Shown: one piece after another, positions 1 to 11,068 of the stretch
Numbering within the stretch: position 1 is the stretch's first letter
How the letters are laid out: each line of letters begins with the position of its first letter
Source of the DNA: Riptortus pedestris
Lineage: Eukaryota > Arthropoda > Insecta > Hemiptera > Alydidae
Direction: 5' to 3'
Length of the DNA stretch: 64,000 nt
Assembly (NCBI GenBank): GCA_019009955.1
Contig: CM032231.1
Location: 108,029,001-108,093,000 of the forward strand
The notes under the pieces: generated by a model
What the model was told of the DNA's origin: nothing
Database searches by the model: none
What the model saw: only the letters and a program-made list of their open reading frames with translations
Made by a program: the position numbers and the translations under genes

Positions 1-245
1 TTTTAAAATATATTGATTATTTCCACCAATAATTCATTCACATTTCAATTTATTTTGTTAAAATAAATTCTTACAATGTTAAGAAACATTTAAAAGCATT
101 TAATTTCCAACTTCAAATTATTTTTTAATTTATACTTACTAATTAAGAAGGCAATTCACTTTCTTCACTCTATTGCAAAACGTTTTACTTTCTTCGCTCA
201 TTTCAGTTTAGTAATGTTACCATTATTCAACGATTACATAAAAAG
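1..245 (+). mobile_element. M1 MITE-like repeat, 3' half, cut by window edge
   Basis: This AT-rich segment recurs at 32463-32760 (reverse strand) and at 60298-60590. It ends in a sequence like CAACGATTACA followed by A/T, which in the complete copies is the right terminal inverted repeat. Its left part lies outside the window. It has no coding capacity. Confidence 0.7.
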
Positions 246-1039
246 ATTATTTTTCATTCATTCATACATAAACATAAATTTTAACGATCATATTTGACTT
301 CTTCTTGATTGGGTCGATGTTCATTGGTGACTTTCTATGGAAATCCTGTCGTCAGTACAATCTCAAAACCTGTTTTTGTCGTCTGGGAAATCTGCTAAAA
401 GACGGCTGGCGAGTGAGTGAGAGATGTTGTGAGAGCCGAGAGAGAGAGATAGAAAGGGAAAGAGAGGATGAGAGAAAAGGAGTGATTGATACAGAGAGAT
501 ATAGAAAAAGAGAGAGAGAGTGAGTGAGAGTGAGAGAGAGAGAGAGTGAGAGAGAGAGAGAGAGAGATTAGCGATCAATCTTCCAGAGTCAATGGCCCAT
601 AAAGTGGGAATCCCTTGATCCTCAATAACTTTTCTCTGACCTCAACTAGAAAAACAAGTGTTATATATTCCATCAATGAGAGAGAAATAAAAGTGGAATT
701 AAAGTTTCAAATTGTAATCAAGGTTCAAAAGCCCTATTTTACTTGGCAAACGGCTAAAAAAAAAGTGGAAGCAATTAACTGGTTTTTATGTGGTAATGGT
801 TCTGTCTTTATTTCTATTTCAGCGAAGTTGGAAGAATTATATGGAAAAAAGAAAACAAACTGAACAAATATAAAATGCCATTTAATTTCTAGTTAGAGTG
901 ATATATTGGTTCCACAAAAAATGTAATATTATATAGATATACTAACGTCCACTGTATGCTAGAACAACAATTACTTGAGACAGCTGCAAATAAATATCCT
1001 ATTCTAACCATGGTAGAACTAGGGATATTTTTTGGCTAT
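246..1039. other. Unassigned AT-rich stretch with a GA-rich tract
   Basis: Apart from an imperfect (GA)n tract at about 431-569, I see no recognisable gene or repeat. The open frames here are microsatellite translations (Glu/Arg or Ser/Leu runs) or short chance frames. Confidence 0.5.
431..569. repeat. Imperfect (GA)n microsatellite
   Basis: Purine-rich run of GA units with interruptions (GAT, GGAA, GTGA). The Ser/Leu and Glu/Arg frames here are artefacts of the repeat. Confidence 0.9.
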
Positions 1040-1325
1040 GACTGCCCTAGTGGTAGCAATTTTTGTTTGATTATTACGAACTAGATATATCATGCGTTTC
1101 ATACGAAACTTAAGAGAGAGGGATTTCGAAACTCATATATCTCTTCTTACAAGTCAGATCAAAAAATTGTATAGAATCAATCTTTTGCGAGTTAAATTTA
1201 CAATGGATATTGTTATACAGATTTACTCTGCGTTCAATATTAACCGAGAGTGTTGGATTTTTTAGTTTTCAGTCTTTAGTAAACCATTACTGCCGCTGAT
1301 GTGTCATAAACTATACTCTGTTATA

Positions 1326-1774
1326 CAGGGCCGGCTCAAGGCGAAATACTGACCCGGGCAAACAACCGTTTTGTCACTCCCCCCCCCCTAAAAAATGGGG
1401 GTCCGGGGGCACCCCCCCCCCCGGAAATTTGTTCAAAATAGGGTTTAGAATACTGAGTTTTGAGGCATCTTAAGTGGTAGTTATCAATCAAAATATTATC
1501 ATATTTTCAAGTGAAAAGATAAGATGAATGAAAAAGTATGTAGGCCATCACCTTTTTGCATACATTATAGTAGGCTATACGTAATACATTGTGTGTTTTT
1601 GAGTTAACTTATATTAAAAAAGTTTATAAAAGAAATTTACGCAAGAGAATACAAAATATTAACTTTATAAAATCGAAAACTAAATTTTTAACTACTTGGG
1701 CGTTTGGTCGCCCCCTGGCTGCGTCGCCCCGGGCAGTCGCCGGGGTTGCCCGGCCCTTAAGCCCCCCCCCCCTG
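1326..1774. mobile_element. Non-autonomous hAT element (hAT-a)
   Basis: The 449-bp insert begins CAGGGCCGGCTCAAGG and ends ...CTTAAGCCCCCCCCCCCTG. It is flanked by a perfect 8-bp direct repeat CTGTTATA at 1318-1325 and 1775-1782. The 8-bp duplication and CA...TG ends are hAT hallmarks. The interior is C/G-run rich (for example GGGGGTCCGGGGGC-like) and shows no transposase. The duplicated octamer is HINE consensus sequence, so the insertion is younger than the HINE. Confidence 0.88.
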
Positions 1775-1969
1775 CTGTTATATAATGAACCACTTTATTT
1801 GAAGCTTAAATACCAAATATTGGTTTAACAGATACTTACTAGATGGAGTACTTGAAAATTGGGTTGTGTTAAGGCGTTAAGAATTTTATGAACTTAACTG
1901 GAAAATGCTTATTTTTCTCCACCATACCCGATATCTAACTGAGTAATCAACACTAAAGATCATAATAGT

Positions 1970-2113
1970 TAAAAGAATTGACTCCATTTTACTATTACTG
2001 CTCTTCCTAAAAGCCAATTAGTGGAACACTTAATATTTTAAGAGCTCAATCTGAAAAGGTACTGATTAATTTTTTAAAATAAGTTTTACAATCTAATAAA
2101 TTTTAACTCCAAT
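1970..2113 (+). repeat. 140-bp dispersed repeat, copy 1
   Basis: It starts at TTGACTCCATTTTACTATTA and ends near AATTTTAACTCCAA. A second copy at 2768-2912 differs at scattered positions. It splits a HINE, so it behaves as a mobile insertion. The ends are only weakly inverted. The class is unknown. Confidence 0.7.
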
Positions 2114-2285
2114 CATGAATACGTAATGTATTGGACCGACCCGAAATAGGAGGGGAGAGTAATTTGTAAATTCAAAGTATCTTCGTGACGTTGAAATTGA
2201 GAATATTTGAGGTGATACCACAAGTTTGTTATTCCAGCAAGTGTGAAATCTGCTAGGTTTACACAGCCTCTACGTGACAGACTTT

Positions 2286-2767
2286 TCCTCAACGTCTTTA
2301 GCACTAAATAAATCTCCAATTTGCAGGAATTGCGTCAATGACTTTGTACCAAGTTTATTAATACTTACTCATGAATTACACAGTTCCCTGAAAATAATGT
2401 GTTGATAAAACATTTTACAAAGCGCTCCCTTTAAAAATTTCTCTTATCAGCTATCATCACAACGCAGAGCATTGCAGCGAGAGCCTAGCCATAAAATATT
2501 TATTCAGTGCTTAGAGCTCTCAACGACTCTTCATCTGAGGTTGACACTCAACACTTGGAGAAATTCTTCTTAAATAGATACACAAAGACATAATAAAATA
2601 AGCAATCAATTTTTATGTAAAGAGAACTCACCATTACTTTTTTTTCAAAAATCGTCATTTTGCCTATAACAATGTTATTGGCTCTTTCATAAGGATTTCT
2701 GAGGGCATTTCAAAGTATTTTCACGATTCCTGTAGCATTGTTATGCAGAGTGTGTCTTAGATAAATT
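2286..2767. other. Unassigned AT-rich stretch
   Basis: I see no gene, conserved protein or repeat match to other parts of the window. Confidence 0.45.
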
Positions 2768-2912
2768 AGAAATTGACTCCATTTTACTATTACTGCTCTT
2801 CCTAGAAGCCAATTAGTAGAACAGTTAATAGTTTAAGAGCTCAATATGAAAAGGTACTGATCAATGCTTTAAAAGAAGTTTTACAATCTATAAATATAAA
2901 TTTTAACTCCAA
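2768..2912 (+). repeat. 140-bp dispersed repeat, copy 2
   Basis: Same family and orientation as 1970-2113, outside any recognisable HINE. Shared core includes TACTATTACTGCTCTTCCTA and AAAAGGTACTGAT. Confidence 0.75.
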
Positions 2913-3205
2913 CCGGCTGGTTGCATAGTTAATGTCTTGAACACAAGTGATCTTGAACTTAAGCTAGCAAAGAAACTGGCATTAATAGATATGAAGAAAA
3001 AAAATTTTCGGATTTTCTTACAGAAGAATTTTTTAAAAACTCCATCAGCGAGAAGAACAAAATTGTAAAGAAATTACTGGTGCAATTTCACTTATTAGAA
3101 ATTAATAGCAAAACCTTGCTGACGCACAACTCTATGATTTACACAAAGGACTCTCAATTCAATCCTAAGCATTAGAACATACAACTAAAATATATAATCT
3201 CTACT
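2913..3205. other. Unassigned AT-rich stretch
   Basis: Nothing recognisable. It immediately precedes a LINE tail and could include decayed LINE sequence. Confidence 0.4.
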
Positions 3206-3433
3206 ATTTCAGAGCAATCACCGTGTAACCTCCACGAACCTGAAGACACCTATCACTTCCTCACTGTTTGCCCCATTCTCCGGGAGTTCCGCCTTGCAAT
3301 ATTTAGTCGAATTATTCCCAGCAGAGATGAAGTAATACCCGTTCTGAATGGAGGAGATTACAATAAACTGTATAAATATCTGAAGAGCTCTGGAATATAT
3401 CGCAAACTACTTAGTTTTGATTTTAATTTATAA
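3206..3433 (+). pseudogene. LINE ORF2 C-terminal tail (fragment A)
   Basis: The frame read through 3224-3433 (stop TAA at 3431-3433) contains CNLHEPEDTYHFLTVCP. This is a Cys-x9-His-x4-Cys arrangement followed by a Leu-Arg-rich helix and a short acidic/aromatic tail. Non-LTR retrotransposons commonly end their reverse-transcriptase ORF with such a CCHC-like knuckle (usually CxxC-x8-H-x4-C). The first cysteine of the usual CxxC pair is missing, and no reverse-transcriptase core is present, so this is a 5'-truncated fragment. No start codon is expected. A SINE tail follows about 110 bp downstream. The identity as a LINE tail is a family inference, and the clade is not determined. Confidence 0.65.
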
Positions 3434-3545
3434 CTCCAGTTGTTATTTTATGATCTTACATAACGGAAACATTACTACTGTTACTACTATTTTTTGTCCA
3501 ATATTATGAAATGCCATCACACATTTTTCTTCTAATCTTATTTTA

Positions 3546-3690
3546 AATGGTGGTGAGTTCGATTCCTGCTTGAGCAAAGGAATTCATTAAATAAAACCCT
3601 TAGTCCTACCCTGACTAGAAAAGGGTGGTAACCTGTAGATAACAAGTCCCAATTAGCCTTAGTTGTAAAATTTGACGTTAAAAAATATAT
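3546..3690 (+). mobile_element. tRNA-derived SINE, copy 1, 5'-truncated
   Basis: It carries the B box GAGTTCGATTCCT (3554-3566), then the family body CCTTAGTCCTACCCTGACTAG, AAAAGGGTGGTAACCTG and AATTAGCC, and an AT-rich tail. The A-box half is missing. Compare the full-length copy at 17467-17665. Confidence 0.8.
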
Positions 3691-4340
3691 ATATTTTTTT
3701 TATTATAAATGTAATAGAAGAATGTTTTATTATGTACTGTATCACACATTAAATTTTGTGAAATAAATGTCTGTATCGATAAAGAAACGATTAAAAATTT
3801 ATACTATTAAATTATTCTGGACACAGAACATCGTAGTCTATAGAATATAGTTTTAATCTGTAATCAACAGTAATTATATCTGAGAGAAAGACAAAAGTAA
3901 TTAAAGTCTGTTAAGTAGAACTAAGTAGGTAACGTCACTGTTAACTAGGTAAGTCCTGAATTACCTTTTAACAGGATTGAATTCTCTGAAATGACATATT
4001 TCTCATTAACATCCGAACGTGGTAACTATTTCTATCCTCAGTTCTCTCTGAACTAATAAACTCTTCTCGATGTGACGTAGCTAAATGGAAACGCTGTTAA
4101 TGAGTTAGTTAGCTCATTATTTCAAGAAGTGGAAGGTAAACTAAGCCAGTTTAATTACTTTGAATTTGTCGGCTAATCAAAAGCCCGTACTTGTCTAACC
4201 TTTCTAAGTGACCTCTCTCCAACACTTTCTCCCGTCTGTTATCCCATTATATTCTTCATTCCTTCATTAGGGAAATTATTTCAAGAGAAATATTAGTATT
4301 AGTATTATTAAACCCATTTTCATCATATTTGAAACCTTTT
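3691..4340. other. Unassigned AT-rich stretch
   Basis: No recognisable coding or repeat content was seen. Confidence 0.45.
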
Positions 4341-4412
4341 CAGCAGGGTTCTACCTCGAGAGAAATCTGCTATTGAGGTTGTCCTCATGAGACGATTTTT
4401 GAAAAACTTGTG
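4341..4412 (+). mobile_element. HINE 5'-end remnant
   Basis: It matches the HINE start in degenerate form: TTTTCAGCAGGGTTC, then GAAATCTGCTATTGAGGTTG, CTCATGAGACGATTTTTGAAA. It stops before the TA tract. A LINE tail begins about 35 bp downstream. Confidence 0.65.
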
Positions 4413-4447
4413 TTAACATATGATTCTTGTGTTACTTTTGTTAAGAT

Positions 4448-4642
4448 ATGATTAACTACAAAACAAATAAGAGTCACCAACACAAATGCACACAATTTCT
4501 AACGGAACGTGGACAGACAGGACATTATTTAACAAGATTTAAAATTCAAGACAATGACAAATGTACTTGCGACTCACAGACGACACAAACGTTTTTACAT
4601 ATACTTTATGACTGTTCAACATTTAATCAATATAATAAATAA
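4448..4642 (+). pseudogene. LINE ORF2 C-terminal tail (fragment B)
   Basis: The 64-residue frame contains TQFLTERGQTGHYLTRFKI followed by a CxC-x9-H-x4-C knuckle (CTCDSQTTQTFLHILYDC). Jockey/R1/I-like LINEs carry this pattern after their reverse transcriptase or RNase H: a 'gH..f..yL.rF' helix, then a zinc knuckle of the form C-x-C...H-x4-C. No catalytic YADD box or endonuclease is present, so this is a dead 5'-truncated copy. The apparent ATG is incidental. It differs from fragment A, so two LINE families are represented. Confidence 0.7.
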
Positions 4643-5227
4643 ATATAATATTAATTATATTACATTTAATCAATATTTAATAAATATAATAAAGAACTTA
4701 TAAAGTATATCAAAAGTATAGATATGGATGTAGCAAAAATATATTAGAACGTAAAGTTGATAGTGAGGAATGAGAATTATAATTCAATATATTTACCTTA
4801 CATACACTTGCAAATTAAACCTCGGTTGAGTTTAGCTTTAATTGATTTGTTTTGTTTTTATTCTATTTTTTTTTTCATTTAATTTATTAATTTTATTTGT
4901 GATTATCTTACTTATTTTATTATTATTATTTATTTATTTTATATTATATTTGAATAGATGGTTGATTAATGTGTATATATTGAAAAATAAAAATGTATTG
5001 AAACATAATCATACATGTAATATGCCATGTGGCAATGGAACATGTATTCAAATAAATAACTCTTCAAGGGTTACTATGAGGAGAAAAAAAATTATGATTT
5101 TTGAGGTTATATTATTATTATGTTACTCTACAAATTATTTTCTGTTTGTTTACATTTAGAATTAAAATGAATAACCAAGTTATATTCATGTTGCTAATAT
5201 GTACATTTATTTATGAAATTAATAGAA
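4643..5227. other. Unassigned, extremely AT-rich
   Basis: The stretch includes T-rich runs that give a hydrophobic chance frame (4842-5159). The first part may be the 3' tail of LINE fragment B. Nothing else is recognisable. Confidence 0.45.
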
Positions 5228-5605
5228 AGTTCATCGATCCTGCATTGTAAATGATGAAAATGAGGTTATCAAAATTACATATATTTGTCTGTACCGTTCT
5301 AGCTGTCACAATTTTTGTTTGATCTTTACCAAAGTATCCCCGTATAACCGTTTAATGCAAAAACTAAGATAATGTTCATCAATGGCTGAAATCGGACCAG
5401 TGGGAGAAGCGGGTCAGAGGGGAATTCTGAATGAAACAATATGATGAAGAAATCTTATTGCAAATTAAATGAACTATAAATGTTGTTTATACATTTTTCC
5501 TCTATCTTAAATATTTACAGAGATATAGGTACGCATTTTGTACTTTTCAGCCTTCAGTAAACTCCCACTCCTATTGATGAGTGATGTTTGATTGATATAT
5601 TAGAA
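5228..5605 (+). mobile_element. HINE copy, central part
   Basis: It runs from the TTCATCGATCCTGC block past a lost TA tract (ACATATATTTGTCTGTACCG, TTCTAGCTGTCACAATTTTT) to CTTTTCAGCCTTCAGTAAAC. Both the 5' palindrome and the 3' hairpin end are missing. It meets an oppositely oriented HINE 5' arm at about 5606. Confidence 0.8.
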
Positions 5606-5753
5606 GCCAATTATATATATATAATTTAGAACAGACTTCATTTTCGTCATCTCTTGGGTAGGATCGATGGACATTTGAAGAAATTTTTCGAAAATCGCGT
5701 CATGAGTACGACCTCAATAGCTGATTTCCCTTAAGGGAAATCTGCTAAAATTG
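5606..5753 (-). mobile_element. HINE 5' arm, reverse orientation
   Basis: A short TA tract leads into CATTTTCGTCATCTCTTGGG, GATCGATGGACATTTGAAG, and the complete terminal palindrome GATTTCCCTTAAGGGAAATC-TGCT followed by A-rich DNA. Together with 5228-5605 it forms a junction between opposed HINE pieces. Confidence 0.85.
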
Positions 5754-6415
5754 CTTTAATAGTCATTAGAAGATTTTCTTTTTTATTGACCTGCCGCAAT
5801 ACGATTGGCTAAGTAAAGATTTCATGTCGACCGAATCCACAAAACAACGGCATTTAACATACTTATGCAGGCGTAACCAAAGAGAAACCTTCAATATATA
5901 ATTCATGCACGAGTGCGCACATCGATTATCTCAAGCACAAACCCAGTATTCCTAGGCCAGAGAAGCTAGAGCTGTTATACAGTACATTTTTAACAAGCTG
6001 GATTGTTAAAAGATATTGATACGACTTGGGTAAAGAGATCACAATGGCTCCGATCTCGGATCTGGGTTATAGTTGGCGGATCGTTATTGCTCACAATAAA
6101 AGTTGATGTTCTTAACGCCATGAAATGTGTAAGCGACAAGCCTCTCAATCGATATACACAACAAGAACAACCTTCGGGAAATTCAAGGCAAACTTTTCGG
6201 CCTATGGTTTTAGTTCTAACCATGTTTGAGTTGCTGAACTAAGTACATGCAGCCTTTTTTCCATTATTACAGGACTAACTAAACTTTCCATTTGTAATGA
6301 TTAATTATTTCACAGATAATCAATGAAACTGTTATTGTTCGTCAAACGTAATTATTAAAGAACATCAGAACTTTATCTCCTTTTAGTGGTTTATAATACC
6401 ATTTTAGCAGATTTA
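5754..6415. other. Unassigned stretch
   Basis: Somewhat less AT-rich around 5990-6240, where two opposite frames overlap. Neither resembles a known family. Nothing else was seen. Confidence 0.4.
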
Positions 6416-6511
6416 CCATAACGGAAATGACGCGATTTCGACAAATTTCTTCATATGTCCATCGATCCAACCCAGGAGATGACAAAAATAAGGTCCGTTC
6501 AAAATTACGTG

Positions 6512-6571
<60 letters not shown>

Positions 6572-7238
6572 TATATACTAGCTCAGATAGCCGGCTTCGC
6601 CCGGGGAATTCATTTGAGGCTGGATGGTGATGGTAATTTTTTGGCAACGGCATTACTTTCCACTATATTTTGACATTTCCCCGTCCCAGTGTTTAGGGTT
6701 TATACCCGTCGTTTCTGTGGATTTGTTAATAATAAAATTAATTTTTTATGTAAGACTTCACTGTCCTCCATATTGTCATATTTCCCGTTTCCTGTGCATT
6801 ATGCTTAGATTTGAATTATTAAGGACAAAATATTAACATACATTTGAATTAGTTTTTCCAGGTGAGGCACCCGTAGTTCATATTGAAAAGAATTGTTGAG
6901 AAACTTTCTCTAAGCAACAAAATAAATAACTTTTGTTATGTGAATATTTGCCGAAACCCCAATAGGAAACGAAATATCACTATTCTTAATTTCAGGCCTC
7001 CCTGATAACCCCCACTCCTGTTCATCTCAGAGAATATTATTCTAGCCTAAAGTGTAAGTTGGGTTAGTAGTAATATACATACCAAGTTTCATAAAATTCG
7101 GTTCAGCCGTTTATGCGTGAAAAGGTAATACAAACAGACACCAAAGAAACACAATGCATTTATTGGTGTCTATGACATTTGAAACGAAAAGTTATTGTGA
7201 AATTTCGCGAAAAAAATCAATGTACAGACAGAGGTTTA

Positions 7239-7293
<55 letters not shown>

Positions 7294-8082
7294 CTTGATC
7301 TTTACCGAACTCGATATTTAGTCGTTGTATGTAAAAAAAAAAAAGATTAAGTTAGTTAACGGCTAAAATCGGAACAGAGGGAGGGGAGGGGTTAGAGAGG
7401 GAGAATTTTGAACATTCAAAATATTTCAGTTACTATAAGTCGGATCGAAAAAGTGTGTAAAATAAATCTTGTTGTAAATTGAATGTACTAGAAATATTGT
7501 TATATACATTTATTCTCCCATCTTAAATAATTACCGAGAATATTTGCATTTTTTCATTTTTCAGCTCCTCAGCAAAACCCCGCTCTCTACTGACGTACAC
7601 ATATAAATAAAACAACTTTTTTCGAAGATTAAATACCAAATATTGTTTTTGAAGAGACCTTTATTATACGTGATACATGCACAGTATGTTCTGGTAAATC
7701 TAAAAAACATACCCCGTCATGAGTTCATGGACTACTAAAATGTGATGTGATTAAGATAAAAATTATTCTGATTCATTATATATTTACAGTTACTACAAAT
7801 TGTATTCTGATATTTGTCAAGTAATTTGCTTTTCTTTCCAGTAGTAAGAATCTTGTCTAGCTATCTGTTCAGCTCCTCAGAAGTTAGCTGACCTGTTTGT
7901 TTTACAATTCAGACGCTTTTCTCTGGCGAGGTTATTAAAATTTCTCATTACTGTTTGTAAATATTTCACATAATTCTCATCTGTGGTGTTAAAGTGTTAC
8001 GAGCTATTTAGAATTTATCTATTGTAAAAACTTCACTAGGGAACATCTGGATTAGTTTACATAGCCCTTCCAAGAACTGGAT
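6416..8082 (+). mobile_element. HINE copy hosting a Helitron in its TA tract
   Basis: The 5' arm is at 6416-6513 (AGCAGATTTACC... ATGACGCGATTTCG, AGGTCCGTTCAAAATTACG) followed by (TA)n. An insert at 6578-7243 splits the TA tract. After a second TA run (7244-7290) the HINE resumes (AGCTTGATCTTTACCGAACT, CGATATTTAGTCG) and runs through the long 3' arm. It ends in a decayed GGAACATCTGGATTAGTTTACATAGCCC block where the 3' hairpin has lost its pairing. Confidence 0.85.
6578..7243 (-). mobile_element. Non-autonomous Helitron nested in HINE TA tract
   Basis: Read on the minus strand, it ends with a GC-rich hairpin (CCGGGCGAAGCCGG) about 10 bases before a terminal CTAG, the canonical Helitron 3' end, and the next host base is T. 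Inside lies the CGCATAAACGGCTGAACCG / ATTTTATGAAACTTGGTATG-type motif common in arthropod Helitrons. The 5' TC terminus is blurred into the TA tract. There is no Rep/helicase. The same family lies in the opposite orientation at 28086-28812. Confidence 0.78.
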
Positions 8083-8244
8083 TTTACAATTATCAAAAAA
8101 TCCTGTATTTTATTTAGTCACTGTTGATTTAGTAGGACGATACATTAATTTTCTAAAATGAGCTCTTATAAAAATATTACATTAAGAAACAATTTCTAAT
8201 CTCTGTGGATTACTTTAAAGACCTCCGGAAAAACTAAAAGTGAA

Positions 8245-8869
8245 GATCCGTTACGCAGGGGCTTCGTGAATGAATGCAGATTTCCCACTTGAAGATTTAC
8301 AATAGGACCAAAACTGCTCAACTACTAAGGAATAGTAGTCAGAACGAGAATTTCTTAACCAATTTTCGATGGAGACGGAACAGATTAACGGTGACAGGCC
8401 GCCAGCCGAAACTAGCTTTCGGCCGTGGGAAGTCACCGCAATATAGAGGACTTCTGCCGACCACTCAAAATCAATTCACATACACATATCTCGGTTAATA
8501 TTACAAGATAGAGAATAATATGTATAGTACAATTTTCATAGTAAATTTAATATTATATCTAATTTGCAATAAGATTGATTATCATTATTAAAATTTTTTC
8601 GATCCTACAGTTATATTTCGAATTTTCAAAAATCCTCCCCTCTTACCTCACCTTCCACTGAATCTGATATTTGCCATTAACGAAACTTGATTTTTCTTTT
8701 TAACATATAAACGATTAAATATCGAGTTTGGTACCGGATTAAACACAAAATTGCTTGACCGGCTAGAGCGTCTAACAGACATATTTTATACTTATAGTAT
8801 ATATATAATATATATTATACTATAAATATATATATATATAAAATGCGTGCCCCTTAAGGGCTATCTACT
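8245..8869 (-). mobile_element. HINE copy, subfamily B
   Basis: It begins with the degraded 3' hairpin (GATCCGTTACGCAGGGGCTTCG) and GCAGATTTCCCACTTGAAG. It then carries the subfamily-B arm, with a GGCCGCCAGCCGAAACTAGC block instead of the long A-type arm, and the shared core. It ends in a rearranged TA tract and a remnant palindrome (CCCCTTAAGGGC). Confidence 0.8.
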
Positions 8870-9314
8870 CAAATATACAGTTTTTTAACAAGAAGGGGGT
8901 TTAGTGGAAACTAAATACTTTCATTCATAGTATTCACAATTCAAACAGATTGATATGTACATTGACGTATGTTGATATATTTTATTTGGTTTATCCACAA
9001 TGCCGATATGACGAACTGACTTATAAGTCAATATGATTCACTGGTCATAAGTATAAGTTAAATATTGTCTCTCCCTGTTTTATTAAAGCTCTCCGAAAGA
9101 AATAGGAGGTGATGTAGACTGTCGGAGATATATTACAGGCTGTTGGACTGCTTCCAACTATTACAACGCTCATTCGTCTTAAGTGTTAAGGTTTATTTTC
9201 CAGGTGGAGCTTGTTGCTGCCTGGGTTCCCAATTCTTAGTAGAGTTGGGGCATATTGTTATCAAAGATATCTTTTGTTGACCCATTTACATTAGCCGAGG
9301 AATGATTACGCTAT
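8870..9314. other. Unassigned stretch
   Basis: Nothing recognisable was seen. Confidence 0.4.
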
Positions 9315-10285
9315 TCAAGATTTCCCTCGTGGACTTGACAATAAACAGAAATCTACGTGTCTGGTACACAACACCACACCACCGTGAATAAATACAAGAA
9401 CAAAAACAAGTAATAAAAAATATTTCCCTCTCCTGGCGGAAAGCGTCTCAAGTGTAAACAACAACAGCTCAAAGAAAAGAAAAACACTAATGTCAAACAT
9501 ATGAGATAATAACATATTTAATTTTAATGAAAACTGTGTATTTACTATATCTATTACTGTAATTTATAATTAAATCAGAATAAATTTTATCACCAAACAA
9601 TAAAATATTAGCATGTCTAAGGAATATACGACCGGGGAGGGGGGTGAATATTTGCAAGTATCTCGTATAAAAAAAGTCCGCTGGAAAACATTATTTTGGT
9701 TTTTTTCAGCTTTGATTAATGTGGTTTATTATACTAGTATAAAAACTAGTTTTGTTTATAGAACATAGTAGAAGTGGGTGTTTACTGAAGGCTGAAAATT
9801 GAAAGATGCAAATTTTACGGTTAATATTTAAGATAATGAATAAATACAATATAGAACAATTATTTATGGTACACTTAATTTTCAATAAGATGGATTGGAT
9901 ACATTTTTTCGATCAAATGTACAGTAACCGAGATGATAGTTCGAATTTTCGAAATTCTCCCACTCCAAACAAACCCGCTTTCCCTGGTCCGATTCTCAGC
10001 TGTTAACGGGACTTGATCTTTCTATTTTACAAAAGAATTACTAATTATCGAGTTTAGTAACGATCAAACAATATTTGCGACCGCTAGAGCGGCTTAAATG
10101 ACATTTATATATATATATATATATAGATATATATATACTTATATACTATATATACAATTTTGAAAGGACCTCATTTTCGTCATCTCCTATGTAATTATAG
10201 ATGGACATTTGAACTTTTTTTTCAAAAATCGGCGTCAATGAGTACACGACATCAAATCGCTGATTTCCGTTAAGGGAAATCTGCT
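9315..10285 (-). mobile_element. HINE copy, subfamily A, nearly complete
   Basis: The 3' hairpin itself is lost, but AAGATTTCCCTCGTGGA remains. The long arm (ACACCACCGTGAATAAATAC), core, GCGACCGCTAGAGCGG palindrome, TA tract (about 10107-10155) and 5' palindrome (GATTTCCGTTAAGGGAAATC-TGCT) follow in order. Confidence 0.87.
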
Positions 10286-11068
10286 AAAAAATACCCGTTT
10301 GAAAGTCGAAATATATTACTTTCCAGCAGGGTGGATTTCACTTCTATAGAGCTGCCTCTTCAATAAACAATTATTCATTTATTGTTTGAGGAACATTTGA
10401 TCTGTGCATGATTAATATTAGCGTTTATTTATTTTTTTGCCTGGGAATAGGAGGATACATAATACGGATAATCACTCTCGCGTTTGATCAGAACTTCTTT
10501 TATTGGAGGTCCCTTGAACATCGGAAGTCAACCTTCGATGTTTACCATTCTGTCTCGATATATTGTAAAAACAACGAGCTTTACCCAACGCTGGGATGAC
10601 AGTGTGTAAAAAATGGGTGAATTATTTCTGTTCCATCGACCGTTAATGTAGATGAATAGTCAATTAAAATCATTAGTTTTTCTTGAACGGCGTAATAGGT
10701 GATAAAAACATTTAATGTTCTATATTATTAAATAAATTCTGAAGTTCAATGATTGGTTTAGACTGTTGTTATACATACAAAATTACTCTTTTTGAGAGTA
10801 AAGGCATAATGAAATAGACATTATTGGTACAAACTTTGATTAAATGTTGTTGTTTATTGACGCTAAATATATTGGTTTATATTGGGGTAATTGGACAAGT
10901 CTTTAATGACCTAACTTTTTTATTTAAAAAATCATTAGAATTTTAATAACGAAACAATCAAGATTATGTGGAAGAAAATGCTTCTGACAATTCCAGCTTC
11001 GAATAAATGAACAGAATTATCTGTGTTATTATCTTATCAAGTTTTAGAGCAGATTATCGAATGATAAT
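10286..11068. other. Unassigned stretch
   Basis: No homology was recognised. The short frame at 10408-10599 resembles no family I know. Confidence 0.4.

Larger units (their letters stand above)
1040..2285 (+). mobile_element. HINE copy, degenerate, hosting two insertions
   Basis: The middle of the HINE is recognisable at 1130-1325 (GATCAAAAAATTGTATAGAA and the TATTAACCGAGA block). It resumes at 1783 with the GAAGCTTAAATACCAAATATTG block and ends at about 2244-2285 with a mutated AAATCTGCT plus ACACAG...CTACGTGACAGACT. The 5' end and TA tract are missing. It is interrupted by a hAT element (1326-1774) and a 140-bp dispersed repeat (about 1970-2113). Confidence 0.8.

Noticed and set aside
1589..1828. 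79-codon frame
   Set aside because: Spans the junction of a hAT element and HINE DNA, so it is not a real gene.
4842..5159. Hydrophobic 105-codon frame that could look like membrane segments
   Set aside because: Caused by T-rich low-complexity DNA (Phe/Leu/Ile codons), with no family match.
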